DNA of 54,959 nt, taken from assembly GCA_903884455.1 (NCBI GenBank), contig CAISEW010000015.1, positions 1 to 54,959 of the forward strand, read 5' to 3'. The notes below the pieces were generated by a model. The model ran no database searches. It saw nothing but the letters and a program-made list of their open reading frames with translations, and was not told the DNA's origin. This document shows, piece by piece, positions 16,969-25,497 of this stretch. The position numbers and the translations under genes are program-made. Numbering within the stretch: the first letter of the stretch is position 1; every line of letters starts with the position of its first letter. Origin of the DNA: an uncultured Chloroflexota bacterium. GTDB taxonomy: Bacteria > Chloroflexota > Dehalococcoidia > GIF9 > AB-539-J10.

Positions 16969-17016
16969 TTATTGCATTAGCAACTTGTTGCAATAATTTT
17001 TCCGCCCTGCTATAAT
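16969..17016 (+). promoter_or_regulatory. fur promoter with overlapping palindromic operator
   Basis: Consensus sigma-70 promoter: -35 TTGCAA (16988-16993), 17-bp spacer, -10 TATAAT (17011-17016). A perfect inverted repeat TTATTGCA / TGCAATAA (16969-16996) contains nested pairs TTGC..GCAA and GCAAC-TT-GTTGC and covers the -35, as expected for an autorepressor site. The start codon is only 11 nt after the -10, so the mRNA should be leaderless or nearly so. Confidence 0.7.
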
Positions 17017-17027
17017 TCTTTCCAGCA

Positions 17028-17456
17028 ATGAGCTGCCACGAAGTTCTTCGCGAAAAGGGGCACCGCTTAACTCCCCAGCGCATGCTGGTCATCGAGGCAC
17101 TTCATAATGCCGACAGGCACATCAGCGCTGAAGAGCTCTACGAGCAATTACACAGTCGTTATCCCTATGCCAATATATCCACTGTCTATCGCACTCTGGA
17201 GTTACTGAAGAAATTAGATTTAGTTACGGAAAGTGACTTTGGCGAAGGGCGTGTCCGCTATCATGTTGCCGAGAAGGGGCATCACCATCACCTCGTTTGC
17301 CATAGCTGCGGCAAGACAATAGACCTGGAGGAATTTGCGCTACATCCGTTGAAAGATACTTTGCTTCAGAAATATGGCTTTGCTGCTGATTTAAGGCACC
17401 TGGCCATTTCAGGAGAGTGCCGCGGGTGCCGTAGAAGAAAGGGGAAAAAAGCCTGA
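17028..17456 (+). CDS. Fur-family metalloregulator (Zur-like by context)
   Basis: 142 residues. Winged-helix N domain (GHRLTPQRMLVIEAL, HISAEELYEQLH, ISTVYRTLELLKKLDLV), then metal sites in YHVAEKGHHHHLVCHSCGK and a second CxxC (CRGCRR) at the C-terminus for structural zinc. Such proteins repress metal-uptake genes when metal is bound. A related TTGCAA palindrome lies before znuA, so zinc (or nickel) sensing is the likely role. No Shine-Dalgarno precedes ATG 17028, matching a near-leaderless transcript. Confidence 0.9.
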   Translation: MSCHEVLREKGHRLTPQRMLVIEALHNADRHISAEELYEQLHSRYPYANISTVYRTLELLKKLDLVTESDFGEGRVRYHVAEKGHHHHLVCHSCGKTIDLEEFALHPLKDTLLQKYGFAADLRHLAISGECRGCRRRKGKKA

Positions 17457-17480
17457 CCAAACATTGTAAAGGGCATTGCT

Positions 17481-17714
17481 ATGGATGAAGTCCAAAAGAA
17501 ACTACACATTCTCCTTGATTATTGGATTGCACATAATAGCGAACATACGAAAGAGTTCCGCGACTGGGCTGACAAAGTTGCCCCGTCATCCACCGAGGTA
17601 GCACAGCAGCTACAAGCAGCAGCCACCAAGATGGCTGCGGTCAGCGCCGAACTAACAAAAGCAAGGCAGGCTCTATCAAAGAGCAAGGGGGAACATCAGG
17701 ATGTGCATGGCTAA
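17481..17714 (+). CDS. small helical protein, 77 aa, upstream of cooT
   Basis: Sequence LHILLDYWIAHNSEHTKEFRDWADKV followed by an Ala/Gln-rich helix (QQLQAAATKMAAVSAELTKA). The HWIxHNxEHxxEFxxWA-type pattern recalls small domains found beside nickel/cobalt genes; histidines in the first helix could bind metal. Overlaps the CooT start by 14 bp, so they are co-translated. Function unknown. Confidence 0.7.
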   Translation: MDEVQKKLHILLDYWIAHNSEHTKEFRDWADKVAPSSTEVAQQLQAAATKMAAVSAELTKARQALSKSKGEHQDVHG

Positions 17715-17886
17715 ACTTTATGAGACTAAAGAAGGAGACAAGCCGATTCTGGACCATATCGCACGCCTGACAATCACCGATCGGCAAGTAGAAGTAGAGA
17801 CCCTCTTCGGAGAAAAGAAAGTTTTCCGGGGCAAGGTACGACAGATAGACTTCTTAAAGTCTCAAATACAACTGGAAAAGGATTAA
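17701..17886 (+). CDS. CooT-family nickel-binding protein
   Basis: 61 residues beginning MCMAKLYE, with a Cys at position 2 as in CooT, then beta-strand pattern ITDRQVEVETLFGEKKVFRGKVRQIDFLKSQIQL. CooT dimers bind nickel through Cys2 and serve CO dehydrogenase maturation in some bacteria; related proteins are widespread without CODH. It lies between the Fur regulator and the metal importer, which suggests a metal-handling role. Confidence 0.85.
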   Translation: MCMAKLYETKEGDKPILDHIARLTITDRQVEVETLFGEKKVFRGKVRQIDFLKSQIQLEKD

Positions 17887-17902
17887 TTTTTTTGCCCGAT
17901 AA

Positions 17903-17918
17903 TTGCAATTAATTGCAA
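17903..17918 (+). promoter_or_regulatory. probable Fur/Zur-family operator before znuA
   Basis: Perfect 16-bp palindrome TTGCAATTAATTGCAA located 27 bp before the znuA start. Shares TTGCA/TGCAA half-sites with the fur promoter. Likely target of the adjacent regulator. Confidence 0.65.
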
Positions 17919-17945
17919 AAACATGGGGTATTAGAAGGAAAAATT

Positions 17946-18809
17946 ATGAGAAGAAGCCTACGAGACACGCTGGTGGTGGTGCTCGTGGTGATTGTAGCAG
18001 CGTTCCTGGTCCGTGCTCATAGTGCCCCAACTTCGGTTGATATCATGGCTGGGAGCTCGCTTATCTCCAACATTGTTCAGGATGTAGCTGATGGCAAACT
18101 GGAAACTCGCACCCTCATACCGCCAGGCGTGTGTCCGGGGCATTACGACATAGAGTTTGGTGATATTGTGGCGTTAAATAATAGCAAGGCACTTTTTATT
18201 CACGATTACCAACAGAATTTCCAGAATATCAAGGGAGCGATTGAAGCTGCCGAAAACCACAACCTTACCATTACGGTCCTTAATGTTACAGGCAACTGGA
18301 TGGTGCCCGCGGTCCAGGCTGAAGCGGTAGACAAAATTGCTCAGGCATTGGGCGAGATAGACCCGGAGAATGCTGCGTACTATGCGGGGAACGCTACAGA
18401 GAGGGAACAGGCTATTTTAGCTTATGGCGACGAGGTAAAAGGTAGATTGCAAGATGCCGGAGTAGACGGAATAAAGGTAATCTGCGCCGACATGCAAGCG
18501 GATTTCGTGGAGTGGGCGGGGTTTGATGTCGTGGCTACCTTCGGTCGGCCTGAAGACTTAACCCCGGCGCAGGTGGCAGACCTCATAGCTCAAGCTCGAG
18601 AAGCGGGGGTAGCTCTGGTCATCGATAATCTCCAGAGCGGTACCGCAACGCTAGGCACAGCTATGGAACAGGATATTGAAGCCATTCCGGTAACCATATC
18701 CAACTTTCCCGGTGGCTTGGAAAATACCGAAACCTGGGAGAAGGCGATAGATAAGAACGTTGATTTACTGCTGGAAGCTTTGAATGAATGGGAGGAACAA
18801 TATGGATAA
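17946..18809 (+). CDS. metal ABC transporter substrate-binding protein (ZnuA family)
   Basis: 287 residues from ATG 17946, which has AGAAGG upstream; an earlier TTG at 17913 would lie in the operator. Signal anchor LRDTLVVVLVVIVAAFLVRA, no lipobox Cys. Cluster A-1/ZnuA pattern: GSSLISNIVQDVADGK, GHYDIEFGDIVALNNSKALF with the first metal-ligand His, HDYQQNF, a helical backbone and VALVIDNLQSGTA near 220-235. Binds zinc, manganese or a related ion outside the membrane. The stop overlaps the ATPase start. Confidence 0.87.
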   Translation: MRRSLRDTLVVVLVVIVAAFLVRAHSAPTSVDIMAGSSLISNIVQDVADGKLETRTLIPPGVCPGHYDIEFGDIVALNNSKALFIHDYQQNFQNIKGAIEAAENHNLTITVLNVTGNWMVPAVQAEAVDKIAQALGEIDPENAAYYAGNATEREQAILAYGDEVKGRLQDAGVDGIKVICADMQADFVEWAGFDVVATFGRPEDLTPAQVADLIAQAREAGVALVIDNLQSGTATLGTAMEQDIEAIPVTISNFPGGLENTETWEKAIDKNVDLLLEALNEWEEQYG

Positions 18810-19581
18810 CACAGTCATCAAGATTCAAGACGCTGTGGTTTCTTACAGGGAAGATGTGGCCTTACAGGGCGTGTCTCTGGAGGTAAGGAAAGGAGAGTTC
18901 ATTGGCATTATCGGACCTAACGGCGCTGGCAAAACTACCTTGCTCACAGTGATTAATGGCCTGGGCAAACTGGTCCATGGACAAGCCTGGGTATTGGGGT
19001 CGCGGCTGAATGGGAGAAATAGCATTAGTTTAAGGAAGCGCATAGGCTATGTGGCTCAGGTAGAGCGTATCGACCCCAGGTTGCCTATCAACGTTAGAGA
19101 GACGGTAATGGTAGGGTGCTATGGCCGCCTGGGATTATTCCATCGGCCAACACGGGCTCAATGGGAAACAGTAGATAAGGTATTGGAAATGGTCGGCATA
19201 GCTCATTTATCCCAACGCCCGATAGGACATCTATCCGGCGGCGAATACCAAAGGGCAGCTATTGCCCGGGCTTTAGTCCAGCAGCCTGAGATATTTCTTC
19301 TCGATGAGCCGACAGCTTCAATAGACCAAAAAGCTCAACGTGAAATCTTGAGCCTGATACAGCTCATTCACAGGGAATACCATACGACCACTCTATTTGT
19401 TACTCATGACCTTAGAATGCTGCCCCCTATTTGCCAGCGACTGATTCTCATGAAGGACGGTAAGATATGGCAGCAAGGTAGCCCGGAGTCAATGCTCAGG
19501 GAAGAGGTGCTGAGTCAGCTTTACGGAGCTCCGATCTCAGTACCAAACGAGATTGCTTCGTCGCTTCACTCCTCGCAATGA
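18802..19581 (+). CDS. metal ABC transporter ATP-binding protein (ZnuC family)
   Basis: 259 residues from ATG 18802 (GGAGG 6 nt upstream; 8-bp overlap with znuA). Walker A GPNGAGKTT near 37-45, Q-loop in GYVAQVERIDPRL, signature LSGGEYQRAAIARAL, Walker B IFLLDEPTASID, switch His in VTHDLRML. The last residues (NEIASSLHSSQ) are encoded by an interspersed repeat that begins at 19549, so the natural C-terminus has been replaced or extended by it. Confidence 0.92.
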   Translation: MDNTVIKIQDAVVSYREDVALQGVSLEVRKGEFIGIIGPNGAGKTTLLTVINGLGKLVHGQAWVLGSRLNGRNSISLRKRIGYVAQVERIDPRLPINVRETVMVGCYGRLGLFHRPTRAQWETVDKVLEMVGIAHLSQRPIGHLSGGEYQRAAIARALVQQPEIFLLDEPTASIDQKAQREILSLIQLIHREYHTTTLFVTHDLRMLPPICQRLILMKDGKIWQQGSPESMLREEVLSQLYGAPISVPNEIASSLHSSQ

Positions 19582-19698
19582 CAAAAGAGACAAGAGATCC
19601 TCCCAATGACAGAAGTGACAAGAGAGCCTTGCAATGACAAAAGGGACAAAGGAGAGAGTGTCATTGCGAGCCCCGACAAGTCGGGGCGTGGCAATCTC
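19549..19698. repeat. cluster of GAGATTGCTTCG/CGCAATGACA interspersed repeats
   Basis: Forward unit 19549-19582 (GAGATTGCTTCG ... CTCGCAATGACA), degenerate CAATGACA units near 19604-19638, then a reverse-orientation unit TGTCATTGCG ... GGCAATCTC (19659-19698) with an internal CCCCGAC / GTCGGGG hairpin. It supplies the end of znuC and most of the gap before znuB. Confidence 0.8.
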
Positions 19699-19745
19699 GG
19701 TGAAGGAGATAGTTGTTGACATTTGGGAGTTAAGGTAAAGAGGAT

Positions 19746-20585
19746 ATGGATTTTTCTATTTTTCACTACCATTTCATGCAAAATGCCATTCTGGCCGGGT
19801 TATTCGGTGGCATAACCTGTTCTGTGGTGGGCGTCTTCGTAGTTACCATGCACCTCTCCTTTATCGGGGTATGTATTGCCCACGCTGCTTTTGCGGGAGC
19901 GCTCCTCGGCCTCTGGCTGGGGTTTAACCCCTTGATTGGTGCCTTGCTCTTCAGTCTGGCTTCAGCAGCCATTATTGGACCAATGGCTGACCGTGGGGAA
20001 TTAAATCCCGATACTTCCATAGGTATTATTTTCTCCCTGATGCTGGGACTGGCTTTCCTGTTTATGGGTCTGATGCACGGGGCCAGGACTGAAGCCTTAA
20101 ACCTGTTCTGGGGGAGTATATTGACCGTTACGCAACAAGACATCATCTTTTTAGCTGCTATAACAGGCGTAATAGTTGGGCTGGCGGTCGTTTTTTATAA
20201 GGAAATCCAGGCAGTGATTTGCCATCGGGAGATAGCTCTAGCCGTGGGCATACCGGCAACAGTCATTTTCTATGGCTTGTTGTTTTCCACCGGAGTGACT
20301 ATAACCGCCTCGCTGCAAAGTATCGGTGGTCTGCTCATCTACTGCCTTATTCTCAATCCTGCAGCCGCTGCCTATCAACTTACTTATAGCTTAAAGCGGA
20401 TGCTCCTTATCGCTGTTGCCTTTGGTGTTGTTTCCTGCTGGGCTGGGCTCGCAGCCTCATATTTGCTGGACATTCCATCAGGTGCCTCCATAGTGATAAC
20501 TTCGTCAATTATCTTCGGCCTGGCAACGGCATTCTCTCCTAAGAGAAAGGTGAAGGGATGGCAGAAAATTCCGTTGGCCGGTTAG
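19746..20585 (+). CDS. metal ABC transporter permease (ZnuB family)
   Basis: 279 residues with about eight hydrophobic helices: MQNAILAGLFGGITCSVVGVFVV, the GVCIAHAAFAGALLGL segment (family: SHAAFPG), DTSIGIIFSLMLGLAFLFM, and LLIYCLILNPAAAAYQLTYS near the end. ABC-3 family permease; partner of the ATPase and binding protein upstream. Separated from the ATPase gene by the repeat cluster, so co-transcription across it is assumed. Confidence 0.9.
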   Translation: MDFSIFHYHFMQNAILAGLFGGITCSVVGVFVVTMHLSFIGVCIAHAAFAGALLGLWLGFNPLIGALLFSLASAAIIGPMADRGELNPDTSIGIIFSLMLGLAFLFMGLMHGARTEALNLFWGSILTVTQQDIIFLAAITGVIVGLAVVFYKEIQAVICHREIALAVGIPATVIFYGLLFSTGVTITASLQSIGGLLIYCLILNPAAAAYQLTYSLKRMLLIAVAFGVVSCWAGLAASYLLDIPSGASIVITSSIIFGLATAFSPKRKVKGWQKIPLAG

Positions 20586-21187
20586 CTATGCAACTTCAAG
20601 AATATTTCGATCAACTAGCCCCGACCTGGGATAAAGAACTTACCCGAGAGAGGTTGAAGTGTCTGGGCAACATCGTCAAGGAATTAGGCATTAAACCTGG
20701 ATATTATGTGCTGGATATTGGCAGCGGTACAGGCGTCCTTTTACCCTTTCTAATTGCCGAGCTGGGTGATGAGGGAAAAATTGTCGCCCTGGATTTTTCA
20801 GCGGAGATGCTAGGTCAAGCGCAAGCCAAAAACTTCCCGCCTATAGTTGGTTTTGCTCAGGCTGATGTTCTCGCCATTCCCCTGGCTGATAATTCTGTGG
20901 ACCTGGCTATATGCAACAGCGTCTTTCCTCATTTTAACGACAAGGTCAAGGCACTAAAGGAAATAGCCAGGGTGCTCAGAAATAATGGCCGGCTGGTCAT
21001 CTGCCATACCATGAGCCGAGCGATGATTAACCAGCTTCATCAATCCGCTGGTGGCGTAATCGCCAGTGACCTTCTACCGGACGAATCTCAGCTTAGAGGG
21101 CTGATAAAGCAGACTGGTTTTAGGGTAACCCATTTCGAGGACAGCCCAGAACGATATCTAGTTATTGCTGAGAAGAGCGCCCGCTAA
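20558..21187 (+). CDS. class I SAM-dependent methyltransferase
   Basis: 209 residues, UbiE/Methyltransf_11 type: motif I VLDIGSGTGVLLPFL, acidic motif IVALDFSAEML, QADVLAIPLADNSVDLAICNSVFPHF, then KEIARVLRNNGRLVICH. ATG 20558 is preceded by AAAGGTG and overlaps the permease by 28 bp, so it is translated with the importer; an internal ATG at 20588 is an alternative. Substrate unknown. Confidence 0.86.
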   Translation: MAENSVGRLAMQLQEYFDQLAPTWDKELTRERLKCLGNIVKELGIKPGYYVLDIGSGTGVLLPFLIAELGDEGKIVALDFSAEMLGQAQAKNFPPIVGFAQADVLAIPLADNSVDLAICNSVFPHFNDKVKALKEIARVLRNNGRLVICHTMSRAMINQLHQSAGGVIASDLLPDESQLRGLIKQTGFRVTHFEDSPERYLVIAEKSAR

Positions 21188-21219
21188 TGTTTAAATAATA
21201 GTCGTCTATGACTTCTTAG

Positions 21220-22140
21220 TCATTGAGCTTCAAGTTCAAGGCTGATGTCCAAAGCCCTGACGGAGTGGGTAAGGGCGCCAATGGAAATAAAATCAACGCC
21301 GGTTTCAGCTACGGCCCGAACATTATCCAGCGTAATTCCACCCGAGGCTTCAATTAAAGCACGGCCATGAATAGATTTCACCGCCTTACGCATATCCTCG
21401 AGATTCATATTGTCAAGCATGACGATATCTGCCCCAGCTTCCACGGCTTCTAAAGCTTCTGACACGGTCCCGACCTCCACCTCGACTTGAGTTTGCCTTG
21501 CCTGGAGATTGCTTCGTCGCTTCGCTCCTCGCAATGACAACGTGGGGGTAGCTCGCAATGACAACGGAGCATTTTGTCTTGCTTTGGCTACAATCTCCTT
21601 GATATTCAATCCCTGGCTGCGGAGCGCCGCCAGATGATTGTCCTTAATAAGTATGCCATCGCCTAAATTCATACGGTGGTTCTCACCACCACCTGCTTTG
21701 ACGGCATATTTTTCCAGCGACCTCAAGCCTGGGGTGGTTTTTCTGGTATCCATAATGCGCACCGGCAATCCTTCTACTCTCTCCACGTAGCGATTGGTCT
21801 CCGAGGCAATGCCGCTCAAGTGCTGGAGAAAATTTAGGGCGACCCTCTCCGCTTTGAGAATGCTGGCAATGCTGCCTGACACTTTGGCGACTTTACTGCC
21901 TGGCTTAACTCTAGCCCCATCTTCTAGAAGAATCTCCACTTTTAACTCTGGGCCAACTCGATGGAAAACCTGTTTGGCTACTTTTATACCAGCCAGGATA
22001 CCTTCCTTTTTAGCTACAATGAAGCCAGTCCCTTGCCGGTCGCCGGGTATTAAGGCCTCCGTAGTAACATCGCCCTTACCAAGATCCTCGGCTAAGGCGC
22101 AGTCGATAACTTCTTCAATCTGGAGCTTATTTGATGACAT
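21220..22140 (-). CDS. nadC: nicotinate-nucleotide pyrophosphorylase (quinolinate phosphoribosyltransferase)
   Basis: 306 residues from ATG 22140, where the family normally begins (SNKLQIEEVIDCALAEDLGKGDVT). Contains LNFLQHLSGIAS, RIMDTRKTTPGLRSLEKYAVKAGGGENHRMNL and the C-terminal ASGGITLDNVRAVAETGVDFISIG. Converts quinolinate and PRPP to nicotinate mononucleotide. Residues about 192-212 (LSLRGAKRRSNLQ) are an in-frame insertion of an interspersed repeat just before the VEVEVGT strand. Overlaps nadB by 14 bp; a start at 22224 is less likely. Confidence 0.93.
   Translation of the reverse strand: MSSNKLQIEEVIDCALAEDLGKGDVTTEALIPGDRQGTGFIVAKKEGILAGIKVAKQVFHRVGPELKVEILLEDGARVKPGSKVAKVSGSIASILKAERVALNFLQHLSGIASETNRYVERVEGLPVRIMDTRKTTPGLRSLEKYAVKAGGGENHRMNLGDGILIKDNHLAALRSQGLNIKEIVAKARQNAPLSLRATPTLSLRGAKRRSNLQARQTQVEVEVGTVSEALEAVEAGADIVMLDNMNLEDMRKAVKSIHGRALIEASGGITLDNVRAVAETGVDFISIGALTHSVRALDISLELEAQ
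21505..21565. repeat. GAGATTGCTTCG/CGCAATGACA repeat inside nadC
   Basis: GAGATTGCTTCG ... CTCGCAATGACAA followed by a second CTCGCAATGACAA half unit. Length is compatible with the nadC frame. Confidence 0.85.
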
Positions 22141-23746
22141 TTTTCTTAAAAATGATGTGTCGTTGCCATTCTGGCGAAGTCCGTGGGAAATCTGTGCGGA
22201 AGTGAGCGCCACGACTTTCTTCACGGAGCAAAGCCGCCTCAGTCATAAGCCTGGCACATAATACCAAATTATTTAGTTCATAGGAGGGGCGGTCACCGGG
22301 TTGAGACAGGAAGCTTTCCCAAGTGGCCAAGATGCTTGCCGCCTCTTTGAGGCTTTTCCCAGAACGAATGATTCCTACTTTGTCCCACATAAGGGACTGC
22401 AGGTTGGGCAGATTAAGGTGTGGTACCTTGGGTAGCACCTCTCTACGGGGGAGGCAATAGGAGATTGCGGAGCTTGTTCCGAGCCCACCCGGAGGTTGCT
22501 TCGTCACTTCGTTCCTCGCAACGACGGGCGAGGAATCCCGCTCCTCGCCATGACGAGGTGGGGCAGTCATTTCAGTCCTTTGCACTACCCTCTTGCTGAA
22601 AACAACTGACTCAAGCAGGGAATTGGATGCCAGTCTGTTAGCACCATGCACTCCAGTGCAGGCAGTCTCGCCAGCAGCAAATAACCCTGGGATATTGGCC
22701 TCTCCCCAACTATTGACCTTCACCCCTCCCATAAGGTAGTGAGCGGCCGGGGCAACAGGGATAAGTCCCTTGGTGATATCCAGGCCATGGTCCTGACAAA
22801 AGCGATATATGTGGGGAAAGCGAGTGGTAATTAACCGAGATGGCAAATGGGTAACGTCCAGAAAAACTCTATCGTTGTGAGTTTTCTTCATCTCATAGAC
22901 AATGCTGCGAGCTACTATATCTCTGGTCGCCAGTTCGGCCTCAGCAGCATAATCTGGCATGAAACGATGCCCTTCCACATTCCTAAGTATGCCACCCTCT
23001 CCCCTGACCGCTTCCGAGATGAGGAAAGGAGCTACTCCCGGCAGGCGCAGAACAGTGGGATGAAACTGGAAAAATTCCATATCGCTTATTTCGGCGCCGG
23101 CTTCAAAAGCCAACGCTATCCCATCACCAGTGACTACATCGGAGTTAGTGGTATATTTAAACAACCTCCCAGCGCCACCAGTAGCTAAGATGAGAAATTG
23201 GCAGTGATACTCTTCCACAGAGTCAGTGCGACAATCGAGAGCTCTCACGCCAGTTACCTTGCCTTTCTGGACTAAAATTTCGCTAGCCAGGCAATTTTCC
23301 AAGACTCTGATAGGAGTAGAGCGCACCTGGCGACTTAAGGTAACCTCGATATGCTCCCCGGTGGCATCTCCGCCGGCATGCATAATGCGCGGCACACTAT
23401 GAGCTGCCTCTCTGGTCAAAGTAATTTCCCCATTGAGGGTATCAAAGGGCACTCCAAATTTGATTAAATCAGCGGTGCAATCAGCCGCTTCCTCTGTCAA
23501 AATGCGCACTGCCTCGGCATCACATAAGCCGTCTCCCGCAGCCATAGTGTCTTTGAAGTGAAGCTCGGGAGAATCATCCTTGCCCATGGCCACAGCAATG
23601 CCCCCTTGTGCATATTTGGTATTGCAGTCATCTATGCTGCCCTTAGTCAGGATAAGGACGCTGCCCCGCTCGATAGCCAGCAAGGCAATATAAAGCCCGG
23701 CAATGCCACTGCCAACTATAATATAATCACAATAATTCGGTTTCAC
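22127..23746 (-). CDS. nadB: L-aspartate oxidase
   Basis: 539 residues from GTG 23746 (GGGAAA just upstream, inside the previous gene). FAD site YIIVGSGIAGLYIAL, KGSIDDCNTKYAQGGIAVAMG, HEGGA-like AGGDATGEHIE, substrate region EFFQFHPTVL and AAETACTGVHGANRLASNSLLE. Oxidises aspartate to iminoaspartate for NAD synthesis. Between the FAD domain and the C-terminal helical domain there is an extra stretch of about 45 residues (near 390-435), partly encoded by an interspersed repeat. Forms an operon with nadC; nadA is not in the window. Confidence 0.94.
   Translation of the reverse strand: MKPNYCDYIIVGSGIAGLYIALLAIERGSVLILTKGSIDDCNTKYAQGGIAVAMGKDDSPELHFKDTMAAGDGLCDAEAVRILTEEAADCTADLIKFGVPFDTLNGEITLTREAAHSVPRIMHAGGDATGEHIEVTLSRQVRSTPIRVLENCLASEILVQKGKVTGVRALDCRTDSVEEYHCQFLILATGGAGRLFKYTTNSDVVTGDGIALAFEAGAEISDMEFFQFHPTVLRLPGVAPFLISEAVRGEGGILRNVEGHRFMPDYAAEAELATRDIVARSIVYEMKKTHNDRVFLDVTHLPSRLITTRFPHIYRFCQDHGLDITKGLIPVAPAAHYLMGGVKVNSWGEANIPGLFAAGETACTGVHGANRLASNSLLESVVFSKRVVQRTEMTAPPRHGEERDSSPVVARNEVTKQPPGGLGTSSAISYCLPRREVLPKVPHLNLPNLQSLMWDKVGIIRSGKSLKEAASILATWESFLSQPGDRPSYELNNLVLCARLMTEAALLREESRGAHFRTDFPRTSPEWQRHIIFKKNVIK
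22492..22558. repeat. GAGGTTGCTTCG/CGCAACGAC repeat inside nadB
   Basis: Diverged unit GAGGTTGCTTCG ... CTCGCAACGAC followed by CTCCTCGCCATGACGAGG; translated in nadB as VARNEVTKQ and RHGEERDSS on the minus strand. Confidence 0.8.
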
Positions 23747-25181
23747 TTTCCCGCCATGCCCAGTAATCTACTAATTTCTTTAGTGCTTGTGCCGCCCTCT
23801 CCGGAGAAGGGAAAACAGCTAAACCTTGGTCAATAATTTGTCTTCTCGTCTCGGCAATGGCTCTCCATTTCCAGCTTTCCATCTCCGCCAAACCAATTTC
23901 TGCTGTTTCAATAACGCAAACTACCGGCTTACCATTCTTCTTAATTGCCAGTGTGCTATTCAAAAAGTTTGCTGCCAGCACTTTTTCCCATATATCGTTG
24001 GGCAAAGGGTCGTCCTGAGTCAAGTTGGCAACCAAAATATCAGATCCGTCTTCATTACTAAGCCACTCCAGTAAGTTTATATCCACCACAGGTGTGCCCT
24101 GAAAAAGAGAAGCATCTATAGGATTTCTGACCCAATCCCAGAGTTCGGGGACTCTCTCTTTAAGCTTCTTTCTAAACTCCGCAGATAATTCTGGTAACTC
24201 AAAGCCTTCCTCTTCCCAGACATCGGCCGAGACCATGCTCTTCCCACCCCCACCCCCAGCAATAATTACCCTCCTCCCTGTAATAGGTGGCAAAAAGGTA
24301 AATGCCACAACCTGGTCTATTAGCTCTTGAAAATTATTGACCATAATGGCTCCATATTGCTTTAGCACTGCTTGCCAAACCTTGACAGAGCCAGCTAGTG
24401 ATGCAGTATGGGAGAGCGCTAATTTTGCCCCTGTCCTACCTCTTCCCCCTTTGAGAATTATGACTGGCTTCTTTTTCGCAGCCAGGGCTAACGCCCGAGC
24501 AAATTTCCCACCATCTTTCACTCCCTCGATATAGGAGGCAATTATCTTCGTTTCATTATCGTATGTAAAATATTTTAATAATTCAGTCTCATCAATGTCT
24601 GAGGCATTACCATAGCTTATAATTTTACTGAAACGGACTCCCCTTAAAGCAGCGTAGCGGACAAATTCCCCAGCTCCCCCGCCACTCTGAAAAAATCCCC
24701 CCACCGGTCCACTTTCTCTGGGTAGCTCATGGTTAAAAGACAACCCTAACTTCGGGTAATAGATTCCCATACAATTTGGCCCGAGAATTCTAATGCCCAG
24801 CTTTCTCGCTTTTTCCAGGATTTCAAATTGAAGCTTTGTCTCTTTATCTCTTCCTGTCTCTTTCAGCCTGGCTGTAAATAGGTGGACAAGCTTGACATTT
24901 TTCTGGCCACAATCCTCGAGCAAGGACAGGACACCCCCTGCAGGTATGCAGGAGATGACATAGTCCACGCTTGACTCAGGGATTTCTGTTAGCCTGGGAT
25001 AGACTTTAATACCAAAAATCTCACTTGATGTCGGGTTCACCAGATAAAGTTTGCCCTGGAAGCCATGGTCTATAAGGAAACGCGTGAATTGGTGTCCCCC
25101 GGAAAAAGGGGTTGTAGAAGCCCCCACGATAGCAACACTGCTGGGAGAAAAAAGGCGGCCTAGAGAAAATTCCTCAGGCAT
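23727..25181 (-). CDS. acyl-CoA synthetase (ADP-forming) alpha subunit, CoA-binding
   Basis: 484 residues. N-terminal CoA-binding Rossmann domain (FSPSSVAIVGASTTPFSGG), ligase-CoA domains with GPNCMGIYYPKLGLSF and FFQSGGGAGEFVRYAALRG, and the phospho-histidine region GRTGAKLALSHTASLAGS. The ATP-grasp beta subunit needed for ADP + Pi to ATP conversion is not adjacent. In anaerobes these enzymes conserve energy from acyl-CoA; substrate unknown. Its 3' end overlaps the nadB start by 20 bp. Confidence 0.85.
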   Translation of the reverse strand: MPEEFSLGRLFSPSSVAIVGASTTPFSGGHQFTRFLIDHGFQGKLYLVNPTSSEIFGIKVYPRLTEIPESSVDYVISCIPAGGVLSLLEDCGQKNVKLVHLFTARLKETGRDKETKLQFEILEKARKLGIRILGPNCMGIYYPKLGLSFNHELPRESGPVGGFFQSGGGAGEFVRYAALRGVRFSKIISYGNASDIDETELLKYFTYDNETKIIASYIEGVKDGGKFARALALAAKKKPVIILKGGRGRTGAKLALSHTASLAGSVKVWQAVLKQYGAIMVNNFQELIDQVVAFTFLPPITGRRVIIAGGGGGKSMVSADVWEEEGFELPELSAEFRKKLKERVPELWDWVRNPIDASLFQGTPVVDINLLEWLSNEDGSDILVANLTQDDPLPNDIWEKVLAANFLNSTLAIKKNGKPVVCVIETAEIGLAEMESWKWRAIAETRRQIIDQGLAVFPSPERAAQALKKLVDYWAWRESETELL

Positions 25182-25186
25182 AAACG

Positions 25187-25483
25187 TCAGAATATTCCCT
25201 TACCACTTTCCTCAACTTCTTGTTTGCCAAGTATACTGCTTCTAACAACCTTCATTGTTGCTCCCGACTCTATCCTCAGAATTGCAGTATCTTCACTAAG
25301 ACTTTCAATTTGCCCGTAAATTCCGCCAGCTATAATCACTTTGTCTCCCGCTCTCAGTTCCTGCATCCTTTCCTCGTGTTCTTTTTGTTGCTTCTGCCTC
25401 GGTCTGATCATCAACAAATACATAACGGCAAAAATTACTACCAAAAAGATGATCATTCCATATTTGCTTAGAATTTCTGACAT
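25187..25483 (-). CDS. yajC: preprotein translocase subunit YajC
   Basis: 98 residues: one N-terminal transmembrane helix (MIIFLVVIFAVMYLLMI) then RPRQKQQKEHEERMQELRAGDKVIIAGGIYGQIESL, the standard YajC pattern. Accessory membrane protein of SecDF. GGAGG precedes ATG 25483. Spaced 14 bp from miaB and 5 bp from the acyl-CoA synthetase gene, so it is inside one minus-strand operon. Confidence 0.92.
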   Translation of the reverse strand: MSEILSKYGMIIFLVVIFAVMYLLMIRPRQKQQKEHEERMQELRAGDKVIIAGGIYGQIESLSEDTAILRIESGATMKVVRSSILGKQEVEESGKGIF

Positions 25484-25497
25484 GTATCCTCCTTTAA

